A model generated the notes under the pieces. The model was not told the origin of the DNA and ran no database searches. It saw only the letters and a list, made by a program, of their open reading frames with translations. This document shows positions 1 to 8,769 of a stretch of 64,000 bases of DNA, in pieces (the first letter of the stretch is position 1; each line of letters begins with the position of its first letter). The translations under genes were made by a program, and so were the position numbers. The DNA is from Nocardioides daejeonensis (GTDB lineage Bacteria; Actinomycetota; Actinomycetes; Propionibacteriales; Nocardioidaceae): the NCBI RefSeq assembly GCF_003194585.1, contig NZ_QHKZ01000004.1:310001-374000 (forward strand). The letters are read 5' to 3'.

Positions 1-1161
1 GGCATCCTCACCGCCCTGGTCGGCTTCACCAGCTCCTTCGCGGTGGTGCTTGCCGGACTGACCGCCGTCGGCGCGACTCCGGCGCAGGCGGCCAGCGGAC
101 TGGCTGTGCTCTGCGTGACCCAGGCGCTGGGGATGCTCTGGCTGGTACGCCGCCACCGCATCCCCCTGACGTTGGCCTGGTCGACGCCGGGCGCGGCCCT
201 CTTGGCCGGCACCGGCGTGGTGGACGGCGGTTGGCCCGCCGCAGTGGGAGCGTTCCTCGTCGTCGGCGTGCTGATCCTGCTCACCGCGCTCTGGCCCAGG
301 CTGGGAGACCTGATCGGAGCCATCCCGACACCGATCGCCCAGGCGATGCTGGCCGGCGTACTCGTGCCGCTCTGCCTTGCCCCCGTGCTGGCCCTCGTCG
401 ACGAGCCGCTCCTCGTCACGCCGGTCGTGCTGACCTGGCTGGTGCTTCTCAGGCTGGCTCCGAAGGCAGCAGTCCCGACGGCCTTCGTCGTCGCACTGGC
501 GGTGATCGCCTTCTGGGCCGGCGAGCATGACGGCATTGCGGGCGGCTGGCTGCCGACGGTGGAAGGCACCGTGCCCGGCCTCAGCGTCGGCGCGGTGCTC
601 GGCATCGCCCTGCCCCTGTACGTCGTCACGATGGCCTCGCAGAACGTGCCCGGCGTCGCGGTGATGGCGAGCTACGGCTACCGGGTGCCGTGGCGGGAGA
701 CGATGACCGTCACCGGACTCGGCACCTTGGGCGGCGCCGTCGCGGGCGGTCACGCGATCAACCTTGCGGCGATCACGGCCGCCCTGGCTGCCAACCCCGA
801 GGCCGACCCGGATCCGAAGCGGCGGTGGATCGCCTCCGAGACCGCTGCCTGGGTCTACCTGCTGCTGGCCCTGCTCTCAGTGGCCCTGACCAGCCTGGCC
901 ACCTCGGCGCCTGCCGGCCTGATCGAGACGGTGGCCGGACTCGCCCTGCTGGGGACGCTCGGCGCGAGCCTGGCGGCCGCGACCTCGGCGAGCGAGGGCC
1001 GCGAGGCGGCGGTGGTGACCTTCCTCGTCGCAGCCAGCGGCGTCACCGTCGCGGGGATCGGTGCTGCCTTCTGGGGCTTGGTGGCTGGTCTGATCACCCA
1101 CCTGGTGCTCCAACGCCACGCGGCGGCGTTGCCGCAGGCTCGCGCGCCCGAGGCAGACTGA
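1..1161 (+). CDS. benE: BenE-type benzoate/H+ symporter, 5' end outside window
   Basis: This is an inner-membrane transporter of the BenE family, which takes up benzoate and related aromatic acids with protons. The frame is already open at base 1 and stops at 1159-1161, so the start codon lies before the window. The 386 visible residues are close to the usual family length of about 390, so little is missing. The protein opens with GILTALVGFTSSFAVVLAGL, the typical first helix, and continues as about a dozen hydrophobic segments. The family's conserved stretch around ASQNVPGVAVMASYGYRVPW is near residue 220. A DUF1905 gene follows after 5 bp. Genes for aromatic catabolism may lie upstream, but that is not visible here. 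Confidence 0.9.
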   Translation, partial: GILTALVGFTSSFAVVLAGLTAVGATPAQAASGLAVLCVTQALGMLWLVRRHRIPLTLAWSTPGAALLAGTGVVDGGWPAAVGAFLVVGVLILLTALWPRLGDLIGAIPTPIAQAMLAGVLVPLCLAPVLALVDEPLLVTPVVLTWLVLLRLAPKAAVPTAFVVALAVIAFWAGEHDGIAGGWLPTVEGTVPGLSVGAVLGIALPLYVVTMASQNVPGVAVMASYGYRVPWRETMTVTGLGTLGGAVAGGHAINLAAITAALAANPEADPDPKRRWIASETAAWVYLLLALLSVALTSLATSAPAGLIETVAGLALLGTLGASLAAATSASEGREAAVVTFLVAASGVTVAGIGAAFWGLVAGLITHLVLQRHAAALPQARAPEAD

Positions 1162-1166
1162 GGGCC

Positions 1167-1454
1167 GTGGAGTTCGAGTTCACGGCGGAAGCGTTCGAGT
1201 GGCGTGGGCCGGCGCCGTACCTGTTCGTCGCCCTGCCCGAGGAGGACGCCGCCGATCTGCGCGAGGTGGCGGCCGAACTCACCTACGGATGGGGTGTGAT
1301 CCCGGTCCGGGCGCGGATCGGGGAGACCGAGTTCACCACCTCGCTCTTTCCGAAGGACGGCGGCTACCTGCTCGGCATCAAGGTGGCGGTGCAGCGTGCC
1401 GAAGGCGTCGCTGAGGGCGACCGCGTCGACGTCGCGCTCACTGCCGGGGGCTGA
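1167..1454 (+). CDS. DUF1905 domain protein
   Basis: This 95-residue protein is a complete DUF1905 domain, a small beta-rich family of unknown function. The start is a GTG only 5 bp after the benE stop, giving MEFEFTAEAFEWRGPAPYLF. The conserved YGWGVIPVRARIG and TSLFPKDGGYLL blocks are both present, and the length is normal for single-domain members. It is probably co-transcribed with the transporter. It converges on the monooxygenase gene, which ends 4 bp downstream. No catalytic motif can be assigned. Confidence 0.85.
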   Translation: MEFEFTAEAFEWRGPAPYLFVALPEEDAADLREVAAELTYGWGVIPVRARIGETEFTTSLFPKDGGYLLGIKVAVQRAEGVAEGDRVDVALTAGG

Positions 1455-1458
1455 GCCC

Positions 1459-2940
1459 CTATGCGTAGGCGTAGTCGTCGGTCGGGAAGCGTCCCGCCTC
1501 ACGCAGCGCGTTGAGCGTCGAGGTGGGTCGCAGCAGGGTCGCCTCGCCATGCTGGTTGAAGTAGTAGCTGTTCGCGCCGGCGCAGTCGCCCAGCGCGAAG
1601 ACGGAGTGCCCGACCTTCTCGGTCATCCGCTCCAGGAACGCGGCATTGGCCTCCGGGGTGATCTCGAAGGAGGTCGCGCCGCGCTTGCGCATCGCGATGA
1701 AGAGCCGCTCCATGTGCCGCATCTGGCACTCGATGGTCGTGAAGTAGCTCAGGCCGCTGTAGGACCAGGGGCTGTTGAGCGAGATGAAGTTCGGGAAGCC
1801 CGGCACGGTGACACCCTCGTAGGCCTGGAAGCGCTCCCGGCGCCAGAACTCCCCGAGGTCCTTGCCGTCCCGGCCGATCACCTGGATCGCAGGGAAGTTG
1901 GTGTCCCAGAGATTGAACCCGGTCGCGGTCACGAGCACGTCGATCTCGGTACGACCGCCGTCCGCGGTCACGATCCCGGTCTCGTCGATGCGGTCGATCG
2001 GGGTCGTCTCCAGCGTCACGTGCGGCTGGGTGAAGGTAGGGAAGTAGTCGTTGGAGTAGGTCGGTCGCTTGCAGCCGAAGGAGTAGCTGGGCGTGAGCTT
2101 GCGCCGCAGCTCGGGATCCTTGACCTGCCGGTGCAGGTGGGCGAGGCAGAAGCGCTCTGCGATCCGGTTGACGGCGGGCGCCTCCTTGTAGTGCAGCACG
2201 CCGCTCACCATCATCACCTCGAGGATCGAGGTGCCGACCATGCGCGCCGCCCGCTGGGTCAGCGGTACGCCGGCGAAGAGCGAGCGCACCGGCGTCGGCA
2301 CGCCGAAGTCCATCTTGGGGCTCACCCAGATCGGCGTGCGCTGGTAGACGGTGAGGTGCCCGACCTCCTTCGCCAGCTCGGGGATGAGCTGCACGGCGGT
2401 CGCTCCGGTGCCGATGACCGCGACCCGCTTGCGCCGCAGCGGCACGGTGTCGTCCCAGTCGGCAGTGTGGATGATCGTTCCGCCGAAGGAGTCGATGCCG
2501 GCGATCTCCGGCATCTTCGGCTGGGAGAGGAAGCCGGTCGCAGTGAGCAGGTAGCGGGTCCGTACGGTCTCGCCGCCGGCCAGCGTTACCTCCCACATCT
2601 GTGCCGACTGGTCCCAGCGGGCGCTCTCCACCGCGGTGTCGAAGCGCATGCTGCGCCGCAGGTCGTACTTGTCGGCGACGTGTGCGGCGTACTTCTTCAG
2701 CTCGGCTCCGGGCGCGAACAGCCGGCTCCAGTGCGGATTGGGCTCGAACGAGTAAGAGTACGTCGCCGAGGGGATGTCGACTGCCAGCCCCGGGTAGTGG
2801 TTGACGTGCCAGGTGCCGCCCAAGTCGGACTCCCGGTCGACGATCAGCAGGTTGTCGAGGCCGAGTCGCTTCAACTGGATCGCTGCGCCCATGCCCCCGA
2901 AGCCGGCGCCGACGATCACGGCGTCATGTGGTCCGCTCAC
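1459..2940 (-). CDS. Flavin monooxygenase of Baeyer-Villiger type
   Basis: This 493-residue enzyme belongs to the FAD/NADPH-dependent class B monooxygenases, which insert oxygen into ketones such as steroids or cyclic ketones. The FAD-binding GAGFGGMG is at residues 11-18. The Baeyer-Villiger fingerprint (F-x-G-x3-H-x3-W-D) runs from F152 to D163, and the NADPH-binding GTGATA is at 177-182. The GTWHVNHYPG block after the first domain is also typical. The C-terminal end with FNQHGEATLLRP resembles steroid and cyclohexanone monooxygenases. It is transcribed away from the neighbouring esterase. Ester products of such an enzyme could be esterase substrates, but the pairing is only suggestive. Confidence 0.85.
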   Translation of the reverse strand: MSGPHDAVIVGAGFGGMGAAIQLKRLGLDNLLIVDRESDLGGTWHVNHYPGLAVDIPSATYSYSFEPNPHWSRLFAPGAELKKYAAHVADKYDLRRSMRFDTAVESARWDQSAQMWEVTLAGGETVRTRYLLTATGFLSQPKMPEIAGIDSFGGTIIHTADWDDTVPLRRKRVAVIGTGATAVQLIPELAKEVGHLTVYQRTPIWVSPKMDFGVPTPVRSLFAGVPLTQRAARMVGTSILEVMMVSGVLHYKEAPAVNRIAERFCLAHLHRQVKDPELRRKLTPSYSFGCKRPTYSNDYFPTFTQPHVTLETTPIDRIDETGIVTADGGRTEIDVLVTATGFNLWDTNFPAIQVIGRDGKDLGEFWRRERFQAYEGVTVPGFPNFISLNSPWSYSGLSYFTTIECQMRHMERLFIAMRKRGATSFEITPEANAAFLERMTEKVGHSVFALGDCAGANSYYFNQHGEATLLRPTSTLNALREAGRFPTDDYAYA

Positions 2941-3006
2941 GCTGGATGAGGCTACTGGGCGGTAGGACGCACGTCTAGGGAGGTGCGGGCCGAGTTGGCG
3001 GCTGCC

Positions 3007-3036
3007 CTGGTGCGGTGTTGTCGGAGGGCGACGTCA
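3007..3036 (+). repeat. Partial copy of dispersed GTGCGGTGTTGTCG repeat
   Basis: The stretch beginning CTGGTGCGGTGTTGTCGGAG and ending in GCGACGTCA matches the core of two longer copies, at 59247-59297 (same orientation) and 23319-23367 (opposite orientation). It lies in the divergent spacer between the monooxygenase and esterase genes, just upstream of the esterase -10 hexamer. Only about 30 bp of the element is recognisable here. Confidence 0.5.
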
Positions 3037-3043
3037 CAGCCCG

Positions 3044-3049
3044 TACCAT
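3044..3049 (+). promoter_or_regulatory. -10 hexamer TACCAT of leaderless esterase gene
   Basis: TACCAT lies 7 bp before the GTG at 3057. Transcription from it would start at or next to the start codon. No ribosome binding site precedes this GTG, which agrees with leaderless translation. Confidence 0.6.
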
Positions 3050-3056
3050 CCGAGTC

Positions 3057-3950
3057 GTGTCTGCCACCCTCGCCACGCGCGCCCTCTGCGCCGTCCTGCA
3101 ACGCACCAAGAAGCGCCGGTTCGCGACCACGGAGGCCGGAGCCCGGCTCCTCGCCGCGCCGAAGGGGCCGGTCACCCCGGTGGGTGCGGTGCTGCGGGGG
3201 CGGCGGATCACCTCGTCGGTGGTCGCCGGCTTCCCGGTGCATCGGGTCGAGCCGCGCGGCGGCGTACGGCGGACAGGTGCCACGGCGTACTTCCACGGGG
3301 GCGGCTATGTCAGCACCATCGCTCGCCAGCACTGGGACCTGGTCGCCGATCTCGCCGATGTGAGCGGTCGGCCGGTGCATGTGCCGCACTACGGCCTGGC
3401 TCCGCAGCACACCGCGCTGGAGGCGATCGCGCTCGGCCTGGCCGTCGTCGACAGCCTGGCGGCCTCCGATGCTGCCGAAGGTCCGTTGCGGTTGGCCGGC
3501 GACTCCGCCGGCGGTGGGCTCGTCGTGCTGCTGGGTCAGCATCTACGAGACGCGGGCGGTCCGATCCCGGACCTGCTCACCGTGATCGCCCCCTGGCTCG
3601 ACCTGGCGATGAGCCATCCGGAGCTCGACGCCGTCGAGCCGACCGACCCCTGGCTCTCCCGCGCCGGGCTGCGCCCGGTCGCGGACGTGTGGGCTGCGGA
3701 GCTCGAGCTGACCGACCCGCGGATCAGCCCGATCCACGGAAGCTTCGCCGACCTGCCGCCGATCGAGGCCCATGTCGGCTCCCGGGACCTGACCGCGCCC
3801 GACACCCGGCTGTTGGTCGAGCGTGTGCTGGCCGCGGGTGGGCAGGCGGTCCTGCACGAGGAGGTCGGCTCTCCGCACGTGCACCCGCTGCTGCCGACGC
3901 CCGAGGGCCGCCGTGCCCGGGCGACGCTGCTGGCGACCCTCGGCGCCTGA
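3057..3950 (+). CDS. Alpha/beta hydrolase (hormone-sensitive lipase family esterase)
   Basis: This 297-residue cytosolic carboxylesterase belongs to the alpha/beta hydrolase-3 (HSL/bacterial type IV) family. The oxyanion-hole motif HGGG occurs in AYFHGGGYVSTI near residue 82, and the nucleophile elbow GDSAGG near residue 147. The catalytic Asp and His are probably in the GSRDLTAPD and SPHVHPL blocks near the C-terminus. I chose GTG 3057 over the GTG at 3015, because a -10 hexamer TACCAT sits 7 bp before it. The substrate is unknown. The neighbouring Baeyer-Villiger monooxygenase, transcribed the other way, would make esters, so hydrolysis of its products is possible. Confidence 0.85.
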   Translation: MSATLATRALCAVLQRTKKRRFATTEAGARLLAAPKGPVTPVGAVLRGRRITSSVVAGFPVHRVEPRGGVRRTGATAYFHGGGYVSTIARQHWDLVADLADVSGRPVHVPHYGLAPQHTALEAIALGLAVVDSLAASDAAEGPLRLAGDSAGGGLVVLLGQHLRDAGGPIPDLLTVIAPWLDLAMSHPELDAVEPTDPWLSRAGLRPVADVWAAELELTDPRISPIHGSFADLPPIEAHVGSRDLTAPDTRLLVERVLAAGGQAVLHEEVGSPHVHPLLPTPEGRRARATLLATLGA

Positions 3951-4037
3951 CCGAGCTGCTCGCGGGATAGATCACATCGGTGGGGGCAACCGCGGTGCCT
4001 CCCCGAACGTCAACCCCACATGAGGGATTCTCGCTTC

Positions 4038-5522
4038 ATGCCCACCGCCGTACCGTCCCGTGGCCGCGTCCTCAGCGTGCTGCTGTGCGCTGTCCTGGTG
4101 CTCAGCGGCTGCAACTTCGGGGGCGCGGACGACTCCGGCGCACCAGACGCGTCGCCGTCGGCCCAGCAGAGCAAGGGGGCCGGCGAGTCGTCGGCCGGCC
4201 AGGAGATCCGGACCCGGACGCTCACCTCCTTTGCGCCGCGCTACCACGCGACCTGGCCGGTCGTGCCCGGCGCGGACGCCCTCAACCAGGAGCTGGCCGA
4301 CGAGGTCACCCGCCAGGTCGACGCCTTCACCGCCGAGGTCGAGCCCGGCGGTACGGCGGCGCCTGAGCTCAACATCGGCTGGCGCCTGGTCGCGCAGTCC
4401 GACCAGGTGGTGGCGGTCCGTCTCGACACCTACGAGTTCGCGGGCGCCAGCGGGGCGGAGAGCAGCCGCACCTGGTGGTTCGATCCCGCGACCGGGCGTG
4501 TGCTCGACAACCGTGAGCTGATCGCGGACCCCGAGGCGCTCGGCATCGCGCTGGCCGCCTCGGTGGAGGACCCGGACGCCGACCGTTCCCGGATCCGGCG
4601 CGCGGCCGAGGAAGGGCTCGACGACCTGGAGTTCACCTCCACCGGGGCGCTTCGGGTCCGCTTCGACGAGTACGCCGTCGCCCCAGGCTCCAGCGGCGAG
4701 GTCGTGGTCACGCTCGACACCGCGCGCACCGAGCTGGTGCTCTCCGACTTCGGCCGACTCGCCAGCGCCGCCGCCAGCAGTCTCGCCACCGACGACGAGT
4801 CGCAGGGACTGGTGACTCCTGCGCCACCGGAGGAGACACCGGAGCCGGTGGAGACCGAGACCCCGCTCAAGCCCGAGGCCTCAGGGTCGACGCCCCCGGA
4901 GCCGCGCGAGGTCAACTGCCGCAAGGCGAAGTGTGTGGCGCTGACCTTCGACGACGGCCCCGTCTCCGACACCACTCGGCTGCTCCGCACGCTGCGCCGG
5001 CTGGATGTCCCGGCCACCTTCTTCGTGCTCGGCCAGCAGGCAGCGACGTACCCGGAGCTGGTGGCCAAGACCGCCCGTGCCGGGCACGAGATCGGCATCC
5101 ACACCTGGGACCACAAGCAGCTCACCTCCCTCAAGCCGCCGGCGATCCGTCAGGAGATGCGCAGCGCCGCTCGGGAGGTCCGGCGCATCACCGGCCGGGC
5201 GCCGACCTTGGTGCGTCCGCCCTACGGGGCGACGGATGCGCGGGTGCAGCGGATCGCCCGGGAGCTGGGCCTGGCCCAGGTGCTCTGGAGCGTCGACACC
5301 CTCGACTGGAAGCGGAAGGCCGCCAAGCCCGTCATCGCCGAGGTCAAGAAGTCGACGCGGCGGGGCAGCATCATCTTGATGCACGACATCCACCGCACGT
5401 CGGTCGACGCCGTGCCGGGCGTCGTCAAGGCGCTGCAGGCGAAGGGCTACACCCTGGTCACGGTCTCCCAACTCCTCGGCAAGACCAAGCCCGGGCAGAA
5501 GTACTACTCCGGCGCGCGCTGA
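4038..5522 (+). CDS. Polysaccharide deacetylase lipoprotein with RsiV-like domain
   Basis: This predicted cell-surface lipoprotein has 494 residues. An N-terminal signal ends in the lipobox LSGC. A first domain (about residues 55-250) resembles the DUF3298/RsiV or PdaC-type extracytoplasmic domain. A Pro/Glu/Thr-rich linker follows, then a NodB deacetylase domain (about 300-485). The NodB motifs are all visible: TFDDGP with the catalytic Asp pair, the HTWDH zinc histidines, RPPYGA and the final LMHDIH. The likely substrate is N-acetylated peptidoglycan or another surface glycan. I start at ATG 4038, because GATTCT sits 6 bp before it. An in-frame ATG at 4020 would add six residues. A strong terminator follows the stop. 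Confidence 0.85.
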   Translation: MPTAVPSRGRVLSVLLCAVLVLSGCNFGGADDSGAPDASPSAQQSKGAGESSAGQEIRTRTLTSFAPRYHATWPVVPGADALNQELADEVTRQVDAFTAEVEPGGTAAPELNIGWRLVAQSDQVVAVRLDTYEFAGASGAESSRTWWFDPATGRVLDNRELIADPEALGIALAASVEDPDADRSRIRRAAEEGLDDLEFTSTGALRVRFDEYAVAPGSSGEVVVTLDTARTELVLSDFGRLASAAASSLATDDESQGLVTPAPPEETPEPVETETPLKPEASGSTPPEPREVNCRKAKCVALTFDDGPVSDTTRLLRTLRRLDVPATFFVLGQQAATYPELVAKTARAGHEIGIHTWDHKQLTSLKPPAIRQEMRSAAREVRRITGRAPTLVRPPYGATDARVQRIARELGLAQVLWSVDTLDWKRKAAKPVIAEVKKSTRRGSIILMHDIHRTSVDAVPGVVKALQAKGYTLVTVSQLLGKTKPGQKYYSGAR

Positions 5523-5559
5523 CGACCACCGGAGCAGGCCCGCGTTGGCGGGAAATGCG

Positions 5560-5595
5560 GCAGTGGCCGCCTCCCTTGCGGGAGGCGGCCACTGC
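5560..5595. terminator. Bidirectional terminator hairpin, 16-bp perfect stem
   Basis: A perfect 16-bp inverted repeat with arms GCAGTGGCCGCCTCCC and its complement encloses a TTGC loop. It lies between the convergent deacetylase and PEP carboxykinase genes. No T-tract follows, as is common in GC-rich actinobacteria. Confidence 0.85.
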
Positions 5596-5607
5596 GGTCA
5601 GACCAGA

Positions 5608-7452
5608 TCAGCCCTCGTAGGCGTCCAGGTCGGCGGACACCCGACGGTGTGCCTCCCAGATCTCCTCCGGCATGTTCGGGAACTGCTCGAGGTGCTCGGC
5701 GCGGTAGCCCATCTCCTGCTGCCAGCGCGCCTTGTCGATGGTGAGGATCTTCTCCAGGTCGCCCTCGGAGATGTCGACGCCGTCGAGGTTCAGCTCCTCC
5801 TTGGTCGGCAGGATGCCGACGGGGGTCTGGTTGCCCTTGACCTCGCCGTTCTTGAGCTGCAGCAGCCAGAGCAGCGGGCGCAGGTTGTCCCGGTATCCGG
5901 GCCACAGGAAGTGGCCGTCCTCCGGGTCGCGCTGGAACCAGTTGACGTGGGCGAAGATCGGCTGCTCCTTGGCGGCCCCGACGATGTCGAGGTAGTGCCG
6001 CGCGTAGTCGCCCTCGCCGTACGCCATGAACGGGCGGTTGGACATCGGGTCGTAGCGGAGCACGCCCTCCTTGCCCTCGGCGGCGAAGGTCGCCTCGGCG
6101 CCCAGCGTCAGGCCGTCGTAGACACCCTCGGCGAGGTCGTTGATCGCGCGGATCAGCGGCTCGCGGTCACGGGTACGACCGCCGAAGATGATCGCGTCGA
6201 TCGGCACGCCGGCCGGAGCGTCGTAGTCCTTCGCGACGTTCGGGACGTTGTCGAGGGTCGTGGTGAAGCGGCTGTTGGGGTGCGCCCACGGGTCGTTCGC
6301 CTGCTCCGGCGTCCGGTCCGCGATCGCGTTGCCCTTCCAGTCCAGCCAGCCGGTGACGTCGGCAGGTGCCTCGGGGGTGCGGCCCTCCCACCAGACCTCC
6401 TCGGTCTGCGGGTTGTAGGCGACGTTGGTGAAGATCACCTTGGTGCCCTCGCCGACCGAGGAGAGAGCGGTCGGGTTGGTGGCCTCGTTGGTGTCCTTCG
6501 CAACGCCGAAGACGCCGTACTCCGGGTTCATGCCGTAGAGCTTGCCGGTGGCCCCGTCGACCCACAGCCACGCGATGTCGTCGCCGTAGAACGACACGTG
6601 GTAGCGGTCACCCAGCACGTCCGGGGCGAGCATCATCGCGAGGTTGGTCTTGCCGGAGGCGGACGGGAAGCCACCACAGATGTGGTAGTCCTTGCCGGTC
6701 TCCTTGTCGTGGATGCCGATGAGCATGTACTGCTCGGCGAGGAACTTCTTCGACGCCCAGCCGTCGTAGGCGCCCTGGCGCAGACCATGGGCGATCTTGC
6801 CGAGCAGCGCGTTGCCGCCGTACGACGAGCCGTAGTGCAGGATCGTCCGCTCGTCGGCGACGGTGACGAACCAGCGCTGGTCGTTGTCGGTGCCCTGGCC
6901 GAGATTCTCCAGGTCGCCGGTGACGTGCACGGCGCGGACGAAGCTGTCCGGGTCCTGAAGGTCGTTGACGTACTGCGCGCCGACCCGCGACATGCGGATC
7001 ATGTGGAGTACGACGGGCCGCGAGTCCGTGAGCTCGACACCGGCCGCCCAGGGGGCGAGCGCGTTGCCGGCGGGAGACATCAGGTAGGGGATGACATACA
7101 TCGTCTTGCCGGCGGAGGCACCACGCATGCGCTCCTCCAGCAACGGCTTCATCTCCGAGGCGGGCTTCCAGTTGTTGTAGACGCCCTTGTCCTTCTCGTC
7201 GTTGGTGGCAACGACGGTCCGCTCCTCGGAGCGAGCGGTGTCCTTGTGGTAGCTGCGGGAGTAGTAACGCCCCTCGCCTGCCGGAAGGAGCTCGCCAGCC
7301 TCAAGGGCCTCGGCGATGAGTCGGTCGTCGTCAGCAGCGCTGACCACCTCGACGCGTGCGGCACCGGTCACCTCGGCCCAGTGCTTCACGTACTCGCGCA
7401 CCTTCGGGTTGGACAATCCTGCCTCGTCCAGCACCGAGTCCACATCGACCAT
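5608..7452 (-). CDS. pckG: GTP-type phosphoenolpyruvate carboxykinase
   Basis: This cytosolic enzyme interconverts oxaloacetate plus GTP with phosphoenolpyruvate, CO2 and GDP, the entry to gluconeogenesis. It has 614 residues, the usual length. The start ATG 7452 is preceded by AGGAGAGG. Family blocks are clear: TMYVIPYLMSP, ELTDSRPV, YGSSYGGNALLGK, the P-loop at 260-270, YGDDIAW, HPNSRF, IIFGGR and VNWF...FLWPGY. Three positions look odd. The P-loop reads FPSASGKTN, with Ser266 where most GTP enzymes have a reactive Cys. LLGK is followed by Ile, where a metal-binding Lys is expected. The His of the usual AEHMLI block is missing, because this protein has AEQYMLI. The enzyme is therefore a divergent member. 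Confidence 0.9.
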   Translation of the reverse strand: MVDVDSVLDEAGLSNPKVREYVKHWAEVTGAARVEVVSAADDDRLIAEALEAGELLPAGEGRYYSRSYHKDTARSEERTVVATNDEKDKGVYNNWKPASEMKPLLEERMRGASAGKTMYVIPYLMSPAGNALAPWAAGVELTDSRPVVLHMIRMSRVGAQYVNDLQDPDSFVRAVHVTGDLENLGQGTDNDQRWFVTVADERTILHYGSSYGGNALLGKIAHGLRQGAYDGWASKKFLAEQYMLIGIHDKETGKDYHICGGFPSASGKTNLAMMLAPDVLGDRYHVSFYGDDIAWLWVDGATGKLYGMNPEYGVFGVAKDTNEATNPTALSSVGEGTKVIFTNVAYNPQTEEVWWEGRTPEAPADVTGWLDWKGNAIADRTPEQANDPWAHPNSRFTTTLDNVPNVAKDYDAPAGVPIDAIIFGGRTRDREPLIRAINDLAEGVYDGLTLGAEATFAAEGKEGVLRYDPMSNRPFMAYGEGDYARHYLDIVGAAKEQPIFAHVNWFQRDPEDGHFLWPGYRDNLRPLLWLLQLKNGEVKGNQTPVGILPTKEELNLDGVDISEGDLEKILTIDKARWQQEMGYRAEHLEQFPNMPEEIWEAHRRVSADLDAYEG

Positions 7453-7613
7453 TGAATCTGTCCTCTCCTGATGATTCTTCACGGTCAGTTTGACCAGCAT
7501 GCTGCCATGCCTCCGTGAGGGCCCGGGCATCGGACCAGTCCTCGGGCATCGGAGAGGGTGGCGGCGGACACCCGCGGGCAGCCGGAATTCGGTGCCTGGG
7601 CTCCGGCGCCGGA

Positions 7614-7619
7614 TAGCCT
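7614..7619 (+). promoter_or_regulatory. -10 hexamer TAGCCT of leaderless brkB-type gene
   Basis: TAGCCT ends 6 bp before GTG 7626, and no Shine-Dalgarno sequence lies between them. This fits a leaderless transcript beginning at the start codon. Confidence 0.6.
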
Positions 7620-7625
7620 GCGCGT

Positions 7626-8759
7626 GTGTTCCGCGGCACGGTGTCGAAGGTCGATCGAGCCCAGCGCCGCCATCCGGTGCTGGGATTGCCGCTTGCCGTC
7701 TTCTACAAGTTCTTCGACGACCAGGGCAACTATCTCGCCGCGATCATCACCTACTACGCCTTCATCGCGATCTTCCCGCTGATGCTCCTGGCCTCCTCCA
7801 TCTTGGGCTTCGTCCTCGAAGGACGACCGCATCTCCAGGAGCAGCTCCTCGACACGGCGTTGAGCCAGTTCCCGATCGTCGGTGACGAGCTCGGTCGCCC
7901 CGGCGGCCTCAAGGGCTCGACCGGCGGCGTGATCACCGGCTCCCTGGCTTCCCTGTACGGCGCGATGGGGCTCGGGCAGGCGCTGCAGAACGCGCAGAAC
8001 GTGGCCTGGTACGTGCCGCGCAACTCCCGGCCCAACCCGATCCTGCTCCGGCTCCGGAGCATCGCGCTCCTCTTCGGCGTCGGCCTCTCCCTCGCCACGA
8101 TCAGCATCGTCACGACGATCGCCAGCTCCACCGACCTGCTCGGCCAGTGGACCGGGGACGTGCGGATCGCCTGGTTGCTCCGCGGCCTCAACGTGCTGCT
8201 CATCGGCACCGCGCTGACGCTGCTCTTCCGGGTGGCGACCGCCAAGGGGCACCGGGTCCGCCAGGCCGCACCGGGGGCCTTCTTCGTCGCGGTGCTCTGG
8301 CAGGTGCTGCAGCACTTCGGTGCCGTCTTCGTGACCCGGGTGCTCGTCCACACCTCGGAGATGACCAAGACCTTCGGCCTCGTCCTCGGGCTCGTCGGTC
8401 TCCTCTATATCGGCTCGGTCATCGCGGTGCTCGGCATCGCGATGAACGTGGTGCTGGCGCTGCGGCTCTACCCGCGTGCACTGCTCACGCCGTTCACCGA
8501 CTGGGTGCAGCTGACCGAGGCCGACCAGCGCGCCTACCGGGGCATGGCCCGGGCACAGCGCACCAAGGACTTCGCAACGGTGGGGGTCGACTTCGGTCAA
8601 TCACCCTTGGATCGCAAGATCGCCGCCGAGATCGAGGAGCAGCGCAAGGAGCGGCGCCGCGAGGCCCAGCGGATGCGTGAAGCAGAGCGACGCCGTCGGG
8701 CCGAGGGGATCGACTGGGTGCCTCCGGAGCAGGAGGGACCGGAGCACCCGCCCGTCTGA
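7626..8759 (+). CDS. YihY/BrkB family inner-membrane protein
   Basis: This 377-residue integral membrane protein belongs to the YihY/BrkB family. Members were once called ribonuclease BN, but no enzymatic role is established. The N-terminal block FFDDQGNYLAAIITYYAFIAIFPL is the family hallmark and is the first membrane segment. About five further hydrophobic segments follow up to residue 290. The last 75 residues are a charged cytoplasmic tail rich in Arg, Glu and Lys (EEQRKERRREAQRMREAERR), which may be helical. The GTG start is fixed by the TAGCCT hexamer 6 bp upstream. The gene converges on the GH25 gene. Confidence 0.85.
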   Translation: MFRGTVSKVDRAQRRHPVLGLPLAVFYKFFDDQGNYLAAIITYYAFIAIFPLMLLASSILGFVLEGRPHLQEQLLDTALSQFPIVGDELGRPGGLKGSTGGVITGSLASLYGAMGLGQALQNAQNVAWYVPRNSRPNPILLRLRSIALLFGVGLSLATISIVTTIASSTDLLGQWTGDVRIAWLLRGLNVLLIGTALTLLFRVATAKGHRVRQAAPGAFFVAVLWQVLQHFGAVFVTRVLVHTSEMTKTFGLVLGLVGLLYIGSVIAVLGIAMNVVLALRLYPRALLTPFTDWVQLTEADQRAYRGMARAQRTKDFATVGVDFGQSPLDRKIAAEIEEQRKERRREAQRMREAERRRRAEGIDWVPPEQEGPEHPPV

Positions 8760-8769
8760 CCGTTGCCGG

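Noticed and set aside
1396-2949. 517-codon open frame on the plus strand opposite the monooxygenase gene
   Set aside because: The minus strand encodes a complete flavin monooxygenase with all its motifs. The opposite frame is a typical high-GC mirror frame with no domain.
5545-7455. 636-codon plus-strand frame across the PEP carboxykinase gene
   Set aside because: It is antisense to an unmistakable enzyme gene and contains the terminator hairpin. The translation is low-complexity Val/Asp/Arg-rich.
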